Part shown: positions 50,839 through 59,221 of the stretch, one piece after another | Position numbering within the stretch: the stretch's first letter is position 1 | How the letters are laid out: each line of letters starts with the position of its first letter | DNA from: Streptomyces rhizoryzae | GTDB taxonomy: Bacteria; Actinomycetota; Actinomycetes; Streptomycetales; Streptomycetaceae | Assembly (NCBI RefSeq): GCF_023155275.1 | Contig: NZ_JALMUV010000028.1 | Coordinates: forward strand, 39,596 to 103,595 | DNA: 64,000 nt | Reading direction: 5' to 3' | The notes under the pieces: generated by a model | The model's input: only the letters and a program-made list of their open reading frames with translations | Databases searched by the model: none | Told to the model about the DNA's origin: nothing | Translations under genes and position numbers: made by a program

Positions 50839-52017
50839 TCAGAGCGCGGCCGGGTCGATCGCCCCGGCCATCACCCGGTACCCGTCGTCGCCCGGGTGCT
50901 TGCGGTCCCCGCTGTCGTACGCGGGCGCCAGCGCGTCCGGGTCGTCCGGGTCGGCCATCACCGCCGCGAAGTCGGCCACCGCGTCGAACGCGCCCGAGGT
51001 CCGGATCCACGCGTTGACCGCCCGGCGCTTCGCCTCCGCCGCCGGGGTGTGGTATTCCGACCCCTTGAACGGCAGGATCGTCCCCCCGATGATCCGCACC
51101 CCGGCCGCGTGCGCCCGGTCGATCATGTCCCGGTAGCCCGCGAGGAGTTCCTCGGTCGTGCGGTCCGGGGCGGGCTTGTAGGTGGGCAGGTCCACCTCGC
51201 TGAACCCGATGTCGTTCAGCCCCACCAGCACCACCACCGACCGCACGCCGGGCACGTCCAGCACGTCCCGCCGGAACCGCGCCCCGGCCCGCTCGCCGAA
51301 CCACGGCGAGTCGCTCAGCAGCAGATTGCCGCCGATCCCGGCGTTCAGGACCCGCAGCGGACGGCCCGCGGCGGCCAGGTGGTCGGCCAGCGCGTCCGAG
51401 GGGCGCCGGTCGGCGTCGACGGTCGAGCCGAAGCCGTCGATGATCGAGTCGCCGAAGAGCACCACGGTGTCCCGCGCCACCGGCCCGCCGTCCGCCAGTT
51501 CCACCGCGGCGAGGTAGTACCACGACACCGTGGTCTCCCCGAACACCGCCGGATCGGCCTCGCCCAGCTGCTCGCCGGCCGCCCGGTACGCGGTGGCCCA
51601 CGCCTGGGCGTGGAACGTCGCCGGGCCGGTCGGCCGGGCGAAGTACAGCGACACGGTCAGCGTGTCGGACGCGGCCGCGGTCAGCTCCGTGGCGTCGCTG
51701 TAGACCTCACCGCCCGCCGGGATCCGCACCGACTCCGCCCCGCCGAAGGCCAGCCGGCGCACCGAACCGGCGGCCACCGCCGCGCCCTGGCCGGCTCGCG
51801 CCAGGCTCGCGCCCGACACCTCCAGCGGCGCGGTGCCGTAGCGGTTCGACAGCTTGATCCGCGCCAGGGTGCCCGCCCCGGTGACCCGGACGCGCTGCCG
51901 CACGGTCTGGCCGTCGAAGCCCTCCTCGGCCCAGTTCTTGTGGAAGCCCGCGCTGGGCCGCTGCACGGCGGCGGCCCAACCGGCCTGCCAGGAAACGGAG
52001 TGGGGATCGGTGCTCAT
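50839..52017 (-). CDS. SGNH/GDSL-type hydrolase with N-terminal jelly-roll
   Basis: A 392-residue esterase-like protein without a clear signal peptide. An N-terminal beta domain of about 180 residues precedes an SGNH hydrolase domain with the nucleophile block VVLFGDSIIDGFG, GLND (block III) and the catalytic Asp/His block DRKHPGDDGYR. These enzymes deacetylate or deacylate carbohydrates and lipids. ATG at 52017 (MSTDPHSVSW) is used; ATG at 52041 is an in-frame alternative. It converges on the ABC exporter gene, across a 190-base gap with no gene or obvious hairpin. Confidence 0.85.
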   Translation of the reverse strand: MSTDPHSVSWQAGWAAAVQRPSAGFHKNWAEEGFDGQTVRQRVRVTGAGTLARIKLSNRYGTAPLEVSGASLARAGQGAAVAAGSVRRLAFGGAESVRIPAGGEVYSDATELTAAASDTLTVSLYFARPTGPATFHAQAWATAYRAAGEQLGEADPAVFGETTVSWYYLAAVELADGGPVARDTVVLFGDSIIDGFGSTVDADRRPSDALADHLAAAGRPLRVLNAGIGGNLLLSDSPWFGERAGARFRRDVLDVPGVRSVVVLVGLNDIGFSEVDLPTYKPAPDRTTEELLAGYRDMIDRAHAAGVRIIGGTILPFKGSEYHTPAAEAKRRAVNAWIRTSGAFDAVADFAAVMADPDDPDALAPAYDSGDRKHPGDDGYRVMAGAIDPAAL

Positions 52018-52151
52018 GGGTGCTGCCTGCCTCTCGGTCATCTGCTCGGTGGCTGATGACCAGGAGTCTGCCGAGCCGCGCGAGGGGCACCCAGACACCT
52101 GCGGGTGGTACCCACCGGATGCCTACCACCGCCGGGGTCACCCTCCGCGGC

Positions 52152-52808
52152 TCACCCCGCGCCGTCCTCCGCCAGCAGCACCACCTCCAGCGTCCGCGGC
52201 CCGTGCACCCCCTCCACCCGGTCCAGTTCGATGTCGCTGGTGGCGGACGGGCCGGAGATCCAGGTCAGCGGGCGCTCCGGGGCGAGCCGGGGGAGCGCCT
52301 CGGGGACCGACCCGACGACCTGCGCGGGCACCCGCACCACGCAGATGTGGTGGTCGGGGACGAGCGTGATCCGGCGCCGCCCCTGATCCGGGCCGCCGTC
52401 CAGCACCAGCGTCCCGGTCTCCGCGATCGCCAGCGCACACCCCGTCACCACGCTGTCCACCGCGTCCAGTTCACGTGCGGTGCCCTCGGCCCGGTCCGGT
52501 ACCGCGGCGGCCCCGGCGGCCGACAGCCAGCGCGGATCCAGCCCGGGCGGCACCACCACCGTCCGCGCCCCGCGCGCCGCCAGCAGCCGGCCGATCAGCG
52601 CCGGCAGCTCCCCGGGCCCGCAGCGGTGCACCACCGCGCGGTAGTCCGCGAGGTTCTCCGCCAGCAGCTCCAGGGTCTCCTCCGGCGTCCGGGAGCCGTG
52701 CACCCGCTGGTAGTCCCGGGGGACCGGCGGATCGTAGGGCCCCTCGCCGCGCGGCACATCGGCCAGCGCCCGGCGCACCCGCGCCAACACCACGTCCCTG
52801 CTGCTCAC
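52152..52808 (-). CDS. lutC: Lactate utilisation protein LutC (LUD domain)
   Basis: A 218-residue LUD-domain protein, third subunit of the LutABC L-lactate oxidation system. VVTGCALAIAETGTLVLDGG and HICVVRVPAQVV are LutC hallmarks. GTG at 52808 has GGGAGG six bases upstream and overlaps the lutB stop in a GTGA quartet. Operon order A-B-C on the minus strand with 4-base overlaps means tight translational coupling. Confidence 0.93.
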   Translation of the reverse strand: MSSRDVVLARVRRALADVPRGEGPYDPPVPRDYQRVHGSRTPEETLELLAENLADYRAVVHRCGPGELPALIGRLLAARGARTVVVPPGLDPRWLSAAGAAAVPDRAEGTARELDAVDSVVTGCALAIAETGTLVLDGGPDQGRRRITLVPDHHICVVRVPAQVVGSVPEALPRLAPERPLTWISGPSATSDIELDRVEGVHGPRTLEVVLLAEDGAG

Positions 52809-54304
52809 GTAACGCCTCCCGTGCTTCCGTTCCCCGACCCGGATCCGTCCCGGGTGCGCCGCCACCAGTCGCGGAACGACTCGGCGGGCACCGCCGGCAG
52901 CGCGCGGGTGTCGGACCAGGCGCGCCCCGGCCCCGGCAGCCGCCGCGGGTGCAGCCGCCGGGTCCGCGCCGCCAGCCGCATCCCGCCGCGCAGCGCGCCG
53001 GGGTGGTCGAACGCCCAGGCCGCGGCGCGCATCGCGGCCCGCTCCGCGGCATGCCCCTTCGCCGGTTTCAGCACCACCCGGGCCCCGCCCCGGGTGACCG
53101 GGCCGCCCTGCACCACCCGCTCCCGCAGGTGCACCAGCACCTCGGGGATGTCGATGGCCACCGGGCACACCTCGTAGCACGCCCCGCACAGCGACGAGGC
53201 GTACGGCAGCGACTCCTCCAACGGGCCTGCCAAGCCGCGGAGTTGCGGGGTGAGGATGGCGCCGATCGGCCCGGGGTAGGGCGATCCGTACGCGTGCCCG
53301 CCGGCCCGCTCGTAGACGGGGCAGACGTTCAGGCACGCCGAGCAGCGGATGCAGCGCAGCGCCTGCCGGCCCACGGTGTCCGCCAGGGTGTCGGTGCGCC
53401 CGTTGTCCAGCAGCACCAGGTGGAAGGTCCGCGGCCCGTCGCCGTCCGTCGTCCCGGTCCAGGTGGTGGTGTACGGGTTCATCCGCTCGGCGGTGGAGGA
53501 GCGCGGCAGCAGCTGGAGGAAGACCTCCAGGTCCTGCCAGCTCGGCACGATCTTCTCGATGCCGACCACGGAGATCAGGGTCTCCGGCAGGGTCAGGCAC
53601 ATCCGGCCGTTGCCCTCGGACTCCACGACCACCAGCGTGCCGGTGTCGGCGACCATGAAGTTGGCGCCCGAGATCCCCACCTTCGCGGTCAGGAACTTCT
53701 CCCGCAGGTGGCGCCGGGCCGCCTCGGCGAGTTCGGCGGGGGAGTCGGAGAGCCCCTCGGGCGCCGGACGGCCCCACTTCCCCATCTCCCGGCGGAAGAT
53801 GTCGCGGATCTCGGCCCGGTTGCGGTGGATCGCCGGCACCAGGATGTGCGACGGCAGATCGTCGCCGAGCTGCACGATCAGCTCCGCCAGGTCCGTCTCG
53901 TACGCCCGGATCCCGGCCTGCGCGAGCGCCTCGTTCAGCCCGGTCTCCTGCGTCGCCATCGACTTGACCTTGACGACCTCGCGCTCGCCGGTCTCGCGGA
54001 CCAGGCGGGTCACGATGCGGTTGGCCTCCGCGGCGTCCGCCGCCCAGTGCACCCGGCCGCCCGCCGCGGTCACCGACTCCTCCAGCCGCTCCAGGTAGTG
54101 GTCGAGGTGGCGCAGCGTCCGGTCCTTGATCGCGGCGCCGGCGGCCCGCAGCTGCGCCCAGTCGTCGAGCTCGGCCACCGCCGCGGCCCGCTTGTCGCGG
54201 ATGGTGTGGGTGGCGTGCGTGAGGTTGGCGCGCAGCCGGGTGTCGCGGGTGGTGGCGGCCGAGGCCCGGGGGAACGCCGGCATCCCGAGGAAACTGCGGC
54301 TCAT
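52805..54304 (-). CDS. lutB: Lactate utilisation protein LutB (Fe-S flavoprotein-type)
   Basis: A 499-residue subunit. The N-terminal LUD domain (VKVKSMATQETGLNEAL, ISGANFMVADTGTLVVVESEG) is followed by two 4Fe-4S clusters (CIRCSACLNVCPVY, CGACYEVCPVAID) and a C-terminal DUF3390-like segment. It transfers electrons from L-lactate oxidation. ATG at 54304 overlaps the lutA stop (ATGA). A Ser/Gly-rich C-terminal tail is present. Confidence 0.95.
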   Translation of the reverse strand: MSRSFLGMPAFPRASAATTRDTRLRANLTHATHTIRDKRAAAVAELDDWAQLRAAGAAIKDRTLRHLDHYLERLEESVTAAGGRVHWAADAAEANRIVTRLVRETGEREVVKVKSMATQETGLNEALAQAGIRAYETDLAELIVQLGDDLPSHILVPAIHRNRAEIRDIFRREMGKWGRPAPEGLSDSPAELAEAARRHLREKFLTAKVGISGANFMVADTGTLVVVESEGNGRMCLTLPETLISVVGIEKIVPSWQDLEVFLQLLPRSSTAERMNPYTTTWTGTTDGDGPRTFHLVLLDNGRTDTLADTVGRQALRCIRCSACLNVCPVYERAGGHAYGSPYPGPIGAILTPQLRGLAGPLEESLPYASSLCGACYEVCPVAIDIPEVLVHLRERVVQGGPVTRGGARVVLKPAKGHAAERAAMRAAAWAFDHPGALRGGMRLAARTRRLHPRRLPGPGRAWSDTRALPAVPAESFRDWWRRTRDGSGSGNGSTGGVT

Positions 54305-55098
54305 CGCCCGCCCCCTTCCGCCCCGGCGCCCGTACTCAGGCCCCCCGCCGCCGCGTCCGCCTCCGTGGCGGCCAGGATCTCCGCGAGGTGCACCGGCCGG
54401 ACCCGCGAGCCCTGCCGGACCAGCATCCCGCCGATGTGCAGCAGACAGGAGTTGTCCACCGTGCACACCGCCTCGGCGCCCGTCCCGGTCACCGCGCGCA
54501 CCTTGTCGGCGCCCATCGCGGCCGACACCGCCGGGTTCTTCACCGCGAACGTCCCGCCGAAGCCGCAGCACTCCTCGGCCCCCGGCAGCTCCCGCAGGGT
54601 CAGCCCCCGGACGTGCTCCAGCAGCCGCCGCGGCCGGTCGCCCAGCCCCAGCATCCGCAGCCCGTGGCAGGTCGGGTGGTACGTGACGGTGTGCGGGTAG
54701 TACGCGCCGACATCCGTCACCCGCAACACGTCCACCAGGAACTCCGTCAGCTCGTAGGTCTTGGGCACGGCCCGCTCCGCGGCCTGCGCCAGCTCCGTGC
54801 CGCGCCCCTCGGCGCGCGCCCGCGCCCCGATCCGCGGGAAGTTGTCGCGCACCATCGCGGCACACGAACCGGACGGCGTCACCACGTAGTCGTAATCCCG
54901 GAACGCCCGGTCGAAGCGGCGCACCAGGGGCTCGGCGGCGTGCCGGTAGCCGGTGTTGTACTGCGGCTGGCCGCAGCAGCTCTGCTCCTGCGGGAAGGCG
55001 ACCTCGACGCCGAGCCGCTCCAGCAGGGTCACCACCGCCTGCCCGGTCCGGGGCCGGAGCGTGTCATTGATGCAGGTGACGAACAGTGCTACCCGCAC
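54301..55098 (-). CDS. lutA: Lactate utilisation protein LutA (CCG-domain Fe-S oxidoreductase)
   Basis: A 265-residue protein with two CCG-type cysteine modules (EQSCCGQPQYNTGY, GAEECCGFGGTFAVKN) and YHPTCHGLRML, identical in layout to LutA/YkgE. It is the first gene of lutABC, which in Bacillus oxidises L-lactate. GTG at 55098 has AGGGGA upstream. It is divergent from the MFS carrier at 55307. The 208-base intergenic region carries three GTGTTGC repeats at 55138-55170 and a CTTGTCGG half-site at 55247. Confidence 0.95.
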   Translation of the reverse strand: MRVALFVTCINDTLRPRTGQAVVTLLERLGVEVAFPQEQSCCGQPQYNTGYRHAAEPLVRRFDRAFRDYDYVVTPSGSCAAMVRDNFPRIGARARAEGRGTELAQAAERAVPKTYELTEFLVDVLRVTDVGAYYPHTVTYHPTCHGLRMLGLGDRPRRLLEHVRGLTLRELPGAEECCGFGGTFAVKNPAVSAAMGADKVRAVTGTGAEAVCTVDNSCLLHIGGMLVRQGSRVRPVHLAEILAATEADAAAGGLSTGAGAEGGGR

Positions 55099-55306
55099 GG
55101 TCCCCTCTCCTCGCTCTCTCCGGGCCGGCTCCCCAGGGGTGTTGCCACCGTGTTGCCGCCGTGTTGCGCCCGCCTTGCGGCGGCTTTACGGCGGCGATCC
55201 GGCCGTGCCGACCCCTGGTGCCGCCCGCCTCACCGGTACATGATCACTTGTCGGGCCATCCTGCCCCAGCGGCAGGCCGAGGAGAAGGACCGGGAGCTTC
55301 CAGACC

Positions 55307-56620
55307 ATGTCGAGCGCACAGCCCATAACCGAGGACCGGACACCCGGTGGTGACCGTCCGCCGTCCCAGCTGCGGCAGCTGGCCGCCGCCTCCGTCGGCA
55401 ACGCCGTCGAGTGGTACGACTGGTACGCCTATTCCTTCCTGGCGGTCTACTTCGCCGACCAGGTCTTCCCCAAGGGCGCCGGCAACTCCCTGGTGCCGCT
55501 GCTCTCCACGTTCGCGGTCTTCGCGGTCGGCTTCTTCATGCGCCCGGTCGGCGGGCTGCTGATGGGCGCGGTCGCCGACCGGCGCGGCCGGCGCGCCGCG
55601 CTGACCCTGACCATCCTGCTGATGGGCGGCGGCAGTCTGCTGGTGGCGCTCACCCCCACCTACGCGGCCACCGGCGTCCTCGCCCCGCTCGTGCTGGTCC
55701 TGGCCCGCCTGGTGCAAGGGCTTTCGGTGGGCGGCGAGTTCGCCGCGTCCACCACCTTCCTGGTGGAGTCCGCCGGAGAGGGCCGCCGCGGCCTGTTCTC
55801 CAGCTTCCAGTACGTCTCCACCACCCTCGGCCAGCTGCTGGCCTCCGGTACCGGGGCGCTGCTCGCCGCGCTGCTCACCGAGCGGCAGATGGGGCAGTGG
55901 GGCTGGCGGGTGGCGTTCCTCGTCGGTGCGGCGCTGAGCCTGCTGGGCCTGTGGATCCGCAGCGGTGCCCGGGAGACGCTGCCCGAGGCCGCCGGCGAGG
56001 AGGGGCCGGCCGCCCGCCCCGGCCTGTTCGAGGCGCTGCGCCGCCACCCCCGGCAGTCGCTGCTGATCTGCGGCATCACCGCGGGCGGCACCCTCGCCTA
56101 CTACACCTGGACCACCTACCTCCCCACGTACGCCCAGGTCAACGCCGGGTTCGACAAGGGCGACGCGCTCACCGCCGGCACCCTGTCGCTGGCCTTCTTC
56201 GCCCTGCTCCAGCCGCTGGGCGGCCTGCTCTCCGACCGCGTCGGTCGCAAACCGCTGCTGATCACCTTCGCGCTGGGCTTCGCCGTACTGGCCGTCCCGC
56301 TGCTCCACCTGGTCACCGACGCGTTCGTCTCGCTGCTGCTGGTGCAGTGCGCCGGCATGGTGCTGCTCACCGGCTACACCTCGGTCGCCGCCGCGGTGAA
56401 CGCGGAGATCTTCCCGGCCCGGGTCCGCGCCGCCGGGATCGGCTTCCCGTACTCCCTGACCGTCGCCCTCTTCGGCGGTACCGCCCCGTACGTCGGCACG
56501 TGGTTCAAGCAGGCCGGGCACGCGGACCTCTTCCCGTGGTACGTCGCGGTGCTCTGCCTGATCTCCCTCGTCGTCTACCTCAGGCTCCCGGAGACCGCCC
56601 GCCGCCCGCTGGAGAAGTAG
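55307..56620 (+). CDS. MFS transporter, metabolite:H+ symporter (MHS) group
   Basis: A 437-residue 12-helix carrier of the KgtP/ProP-like MHS family. AVEWYDWYAYSFLAVYFADQVFP at the start, GFFMRPVGGLLMGAVADRRGRR between helices 2 and 3, and the VQGLSVGGEFAAS loop are diagnostic. Substrates in this group are small carboxylates and osmolytes; with lutABC divergent from it, lactate or a related acid is the best guess. ATG at 55307. It ends just before a strong bidirectional terminator. Confidence 0.9.
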   Translation: MSSAQPITEDRTPGGDRPPSQLRQLAAASVGNAVEWYDWYAYSFLAVYFADQVFPKGAGNSLVPLLSTFAVFAVGFFMRPVGGLLMGAVADRRGRRAALTLTILLMGGGSLLVALTPTYAATGVLAPLVLVLARLVQGLSVGGEFAASTTFLVESAGEGRRGLFSSFQYVSTTLGQLLASGTGALLAALLTERQMGQWGWRVAFLVGAALSLLGLWIRSGARETLPEAAGEEGPAARPGLFEALRRHPRQSLLICGITAGGTLAYYTWTTYLPTYAQVNAGFDKGDALTAGTLSLAFFALLQPLGGLLSDRVGRKPLLITFALGFAVLAVPLLHLVTDAFVSLLLVQCAGMVLLTGYTSVAAAVNAEIFPARVRAAGIGFPYSLTVALFGGTAPYVGTWFKQAGHADLFPWYVAVLCLISLVVYLRLPETARRPLEK

Positions 56621-56669
56621 CCGCAACGGCCGTACGGGGCGCGGGCGTCGGCCGCCGACACGTACGGAA

Positions 56670-56705
56670 GGCGCCGCTCCTCCTGGGACGAGGAGGAGCG
56701 GCGCC
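56670..56705. terminator. Strong bidirectional terminator
   Basis: A perfect 14-bp stem (56670-56683 with 56692-56705) and an 8-base loop. It serves the MFS gene from one side and a 19-residue peptide gene from the other. Confidence 0.85.
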
Positions 56706-56723
56706 CGTGGTGCCGTGCGTGCG

Positions 56724-56783
56724 TCAGACGAGCCAGCCCACGAGGTGGACGATGCCGGCAAGCAGGCTGGTGAGGATGTTCAT
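56724..56783 (-). CDS. 19-residue hydrophobic peptide
   Basis: A very short gene encoding MNILTSLLAGIVHLVGWLV. The peptide is one amphipathic or membrane helix with no charges except a His. AGGAG lies about ten bases before the ATG, and the stop is 19 bases from a strong terminator, so a complete small transcription unit can be drawn. The size and composition resemble type I toxin-like or membrane-regulatory peptides, but I do not recognise a family. It lies below normal gene-calling limits. Confidence 0.5.
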   Translation of the reverse strand: MNILTSLLAGIVHLVGWLV

Positions 56784-57011
56784 CTGGCTCTGTCTCCTGG
56801 TGAATTGCGTGTGGGACCAACTCTCCGGCCCAGCAAAGGATGTCGACCGGAGGCGCCGTAACGGTCTGCAGCCCGTCGCTTGCGCCCCGTAAGCATCACC
56901 CGTCGCGGGGTGCGCGGGGAAGCGGTTCCGGGATCGATCACGCTTTCCGGCGAACGGTCGCTCCGGCGTTCGCCTGTTCCCCTGCGGCTGGCCGACCGGG
57001 CCGGCGGGTCG

Positions 57012-57023
57012 CTGTCGGACAAG
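57012..57023. promoter_or_regulatory. Candidate GntR-type operator (imperfect)
   Basis: CTGTCGGACAAG matches the TNGTNNNACNA-type half-site symmetry and recurs in improved form at 58007-58019. It lies 164 bases upstream of the GntR gene. Confidence 0.4.
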
Positions 57024-57186
57024 GCGCGGCCGGCCGGCCCGCTCCCCGGTCCGGCCGGGCGGGCCCGCGCCGCGCGCCGGATGCGGGGGCAGCCCGCCAC
57101 CGGGCCCTGGGTGATGGGAAACTGGCCGTACGCGCCCGCCACGGGCGCCCGCGCACGCGGTCGGACCGCACCCCCCGGAGACGGAG

Positions 57187-57957
57187 ATGGCTGGCAGACA
57201 ACAGGTCCGGGCGACGCCGCCCGGCCGGCCGCAGCGGCGGCCCGTCGTCGCGCTGTACGAGCGGATGGTGGAGGCCATCCGCGCCGGCACCTACCCGCCC
57301 GGCTCCACCCTCCCCACCGAGCCCCGGCTCGCCGCCGAACTGGGCGTCAGCCGCCCCGCCCTGCGCGAGGCGCTGATCCTGCTCCAGGAGGACGGCGTGA
57401 TCACCGTCCGGCGCGGGGTGGGGCGGACGGTCAGCCACCATCCGCCGCCGCGCGGCTTCGAGTTCCTCAAACCGGTGGAGCTGCTGCTCGGCGAGGGCCG
57501 GCAGGTGGTGACCGTGCCGGTGGCCCGGACCCGCGAGGAGCCCACCGACTTCTCCACCCAGCACCTGGTCCTGCCGGCCGGCGGCGAGGTCCGCTTCTGG
57601 GAGAGCGTGATAGAGATCGGCGGCCTCCCGGCCTGCCTCACCCAGGAGTGGGCCGCCGACGAGACGCTGGTGGAGCTGCTGCCGGAGGCCGCCGAGGCGC
57701 TCGACGGGCCCGCCGCCCGGACCGCGTCCATGCTCCGCCTGCTGCTGGACGCCGGGCGCGGACTGCCGCTCACCGGCAGCAGCACCATCGTGGCCACCAC
57801 CCTCGGCCGGCAGCGCGGCGCCCAGCTGGGCCGCCCCGCCGAGACCCCCGGGGTGCTGGTCACCCAGGTCGTCCGGCTGGACCGGACCCCGCTGCTCGCC
57901 GCCAAGCACATGCTGCCGCCCGGCGCCCCCGCCCTCCCGGTCTGGCAGGCGCGCTGA
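57187..57957 (+). CDS. GntR-family transcriptional regulator, UTRA type
   Basis: A 256-residue regulator. The N-terminal winged helix (YPPGSTLPTEPRLAAELGVSRPALREALILL) is GntR-type, followed by a UTRA-like ligand domain with HLVLPAGGEVRFWESVIEIGG and LLAAKHMLPPG. It probably senses a metabolite of the neighbouring transport or lactate genes. ATG at 57187 has GGAG six bases upstream. Palindromic TTGTCNGACAA sites flank the gene on both sides, consistent with autoregulation and control of the neighbouring genes. Confidence 0.88.
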   Translation: MAGRQQVRATPPGRPQRRPVVALYERMVEAIRAGTYPPGSTLPTEPRLAAELGVSRPALREALILLQEDGVITVRRGVGRTVSHHPPPRGFEFLKPVELLLGEGRQVVTVPVARTREEPTDFSTQHLVLPAGGEVRFWESVIEIGGLPACLTQEWAADETLVELLPEAAEALDGPAARTASMLRLLLDAGRGLPLTGSSTIVATTLGRQRGAQLGRPAETPGVLVTQVVRLDRTPLLAAKHMLPPGAPALPVWQAR

Positions 57958-58006
57958 GCGGCGCGCCGCCCGGGGCGCCGGTGCCGTGCGCCCACCGTCC
58001 CCCGCC

Positions 58007-58019
58007 CTTGTCCGACAAG
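58007..58019. promoter_or_regulatory. Perfect palindrome CTTGTCCGACAAG
   Basis: Arms of 6 bp around a single base. It matches the TNGTNNNACNA pattern reported for GntR/FadR-type regulators and lies 50 bases after the GntR stop. Confidence 0.5.
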
Positions 58020-58042
58020 CGCCCGCTGCCGGTCGCCGCGGC

Positions 58043-59155
58043 CTACGGGGCGGGCACCGCCGCGCGCCCGTCCGCCGGGTCCGCCGGCGTCCCGGCCAGC
58101 AGCTGCCGGATCTCCCGGACCGCGGCCCGCCCGGCCCGGTCGGCGCCGATGGTGCTGGCGGACGGCCCGTAGCCGACGAGGTGCACCCGGGGGTCGCGGA
58201 CCGCGCGGGTCCCGGCCATCCGGATGCCGCCGCCCGGCTCGCGCAGCCGCAGCGGTGCGAGGTGGCCGAGCGCGGCCCGGAAGCCGGTCGCGTACAGCAG
58301 TACGTCGGCCGTCACCGCCCGCCCGTCGTCCCAGGCCACCCCGTCCGGGGTGATCCGGTCGAACAGCGGCAGCCGGGTCAGCACACCGCTCTCCCGGGCC
58401 CGCCGGACCTCCTCGGTCATCGTCAGCCCGGTCACGCTCACCACACTGCGCGGCGGCAGGCCCTGCCGGACCCGCTCCGCCACCCGTGCGACGGCGGCCC
58501 GCCCCTCCTGCGCGCCGAACGGCCCCGTGCGGAAGGCCGGCGGCCGCCGGGTCACCCAGGTCGTCGCCGCCGCGACCGGCGCGATCTCCAGCAGCTGCTG
58601 CACCGCCGACGTCCCGCCCCCGACCACCACCACCCGGGCGCCGCGGAACTCCTCCGGGCCGCGGTACCGGGCACTGTGCAACTGCCGCCCGCGGAAGCCC
58701 TCCTGCCCAGGGAAGCGCGGCAGGAAGGGCCGGTCCCAGGTCCCGGTCGCGTTGATCACCGCCCGCGCCGCGTACGTGCCCCGCGAGGTCTCCACCGCCA
58801 GCCGTCCGCCGCCGGCGTCCCGGACCGCGGTCACGTCCACCGGCCGGTGCACCCGCAGGCCGAACCGCCGCTCGTACGCCGCGAAGTACCCGCCGATCAC
58901 CTCGGCCGACGGGCGCGCCGGATCGGCGCCGGTCAGCGCCATGCCCGGCAGGGCGTGCATCCCGTGGACCCGCTCGTAGGTCAGGGTCGGCCACCGGAAC
59001 TGCCAGGCGCCGCCGGGCGCGGGGGAGTGGTCCAGGACGACGAAGTCCGCGTCCGGGCGGTAGCCGGTGCGCCGCAGATGGAAGGCGGCGGCCAGCCCGG
59101 CCTGGCCGGCGCCGACCACCGCGACCTCGACCTCGCGCACCCCGATGTAGTTCAT
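58043..59155 (-). CDS. Flavin-containing monooxygenase-like NAD(P)-dependent oxidoreductase
   Basis: A 370-residue flavoprotein with two Rossmann motifs, VVGAGQAGLAAAFHL (FAD) and VVVGGGTSAVQQ (NADPH), plus the ATGF motif near the C-terminus (LLYATGFRAALGHL). It belongs to the FMO/TrkA-like group. It lies on the same strand downstream of ssuD, 66 bases away, and may act with the sulfonate genes, for example as an oxygenase or flavin donor. That is inference. ATG at 59155 (MNYIGVREVEV) has a weak ribosome site. Confidence 0.85.
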   Translation of the reverse strand: MNYIGVREVEVAVVGAGQAGLAAAFHLRRTGYRPDADFVVLDHSPAPGGAWQFRWPTLTYERVHGMHALPGMALTGADPARPSAEVIGGYFAAYERRFGLRVHRPVDVTAVRDAGGGRLAVETSRGTYAARAVINATGTWDRPFLPRFPGQEGFRGRQLHSARYRGPEEFRGARVVVVGGGTSAVQQLLEIAPVAAATTWVTRRPPAFRTGPFGAQEGRAAVARVAERVRQGLPPRSVVSVTGLTMTEEVRRARESGVLTRLPLFDRITPDGVAWDDGRAVTADVLLYATGFRAALGHLAPLRLREPGGGIRMAGTRAVRDPRVHLVGYGPSASTIGADRAGRAAVREIRQLLAGTPADPADGRAAVPAP

Positions 59156-59221
59156 GTTTCTACTAACTCGGGGTGGGGCCGGAATCTTCCCGCCCGGCCC
59201 CACCCCGTCCGCGGCCCCCGC

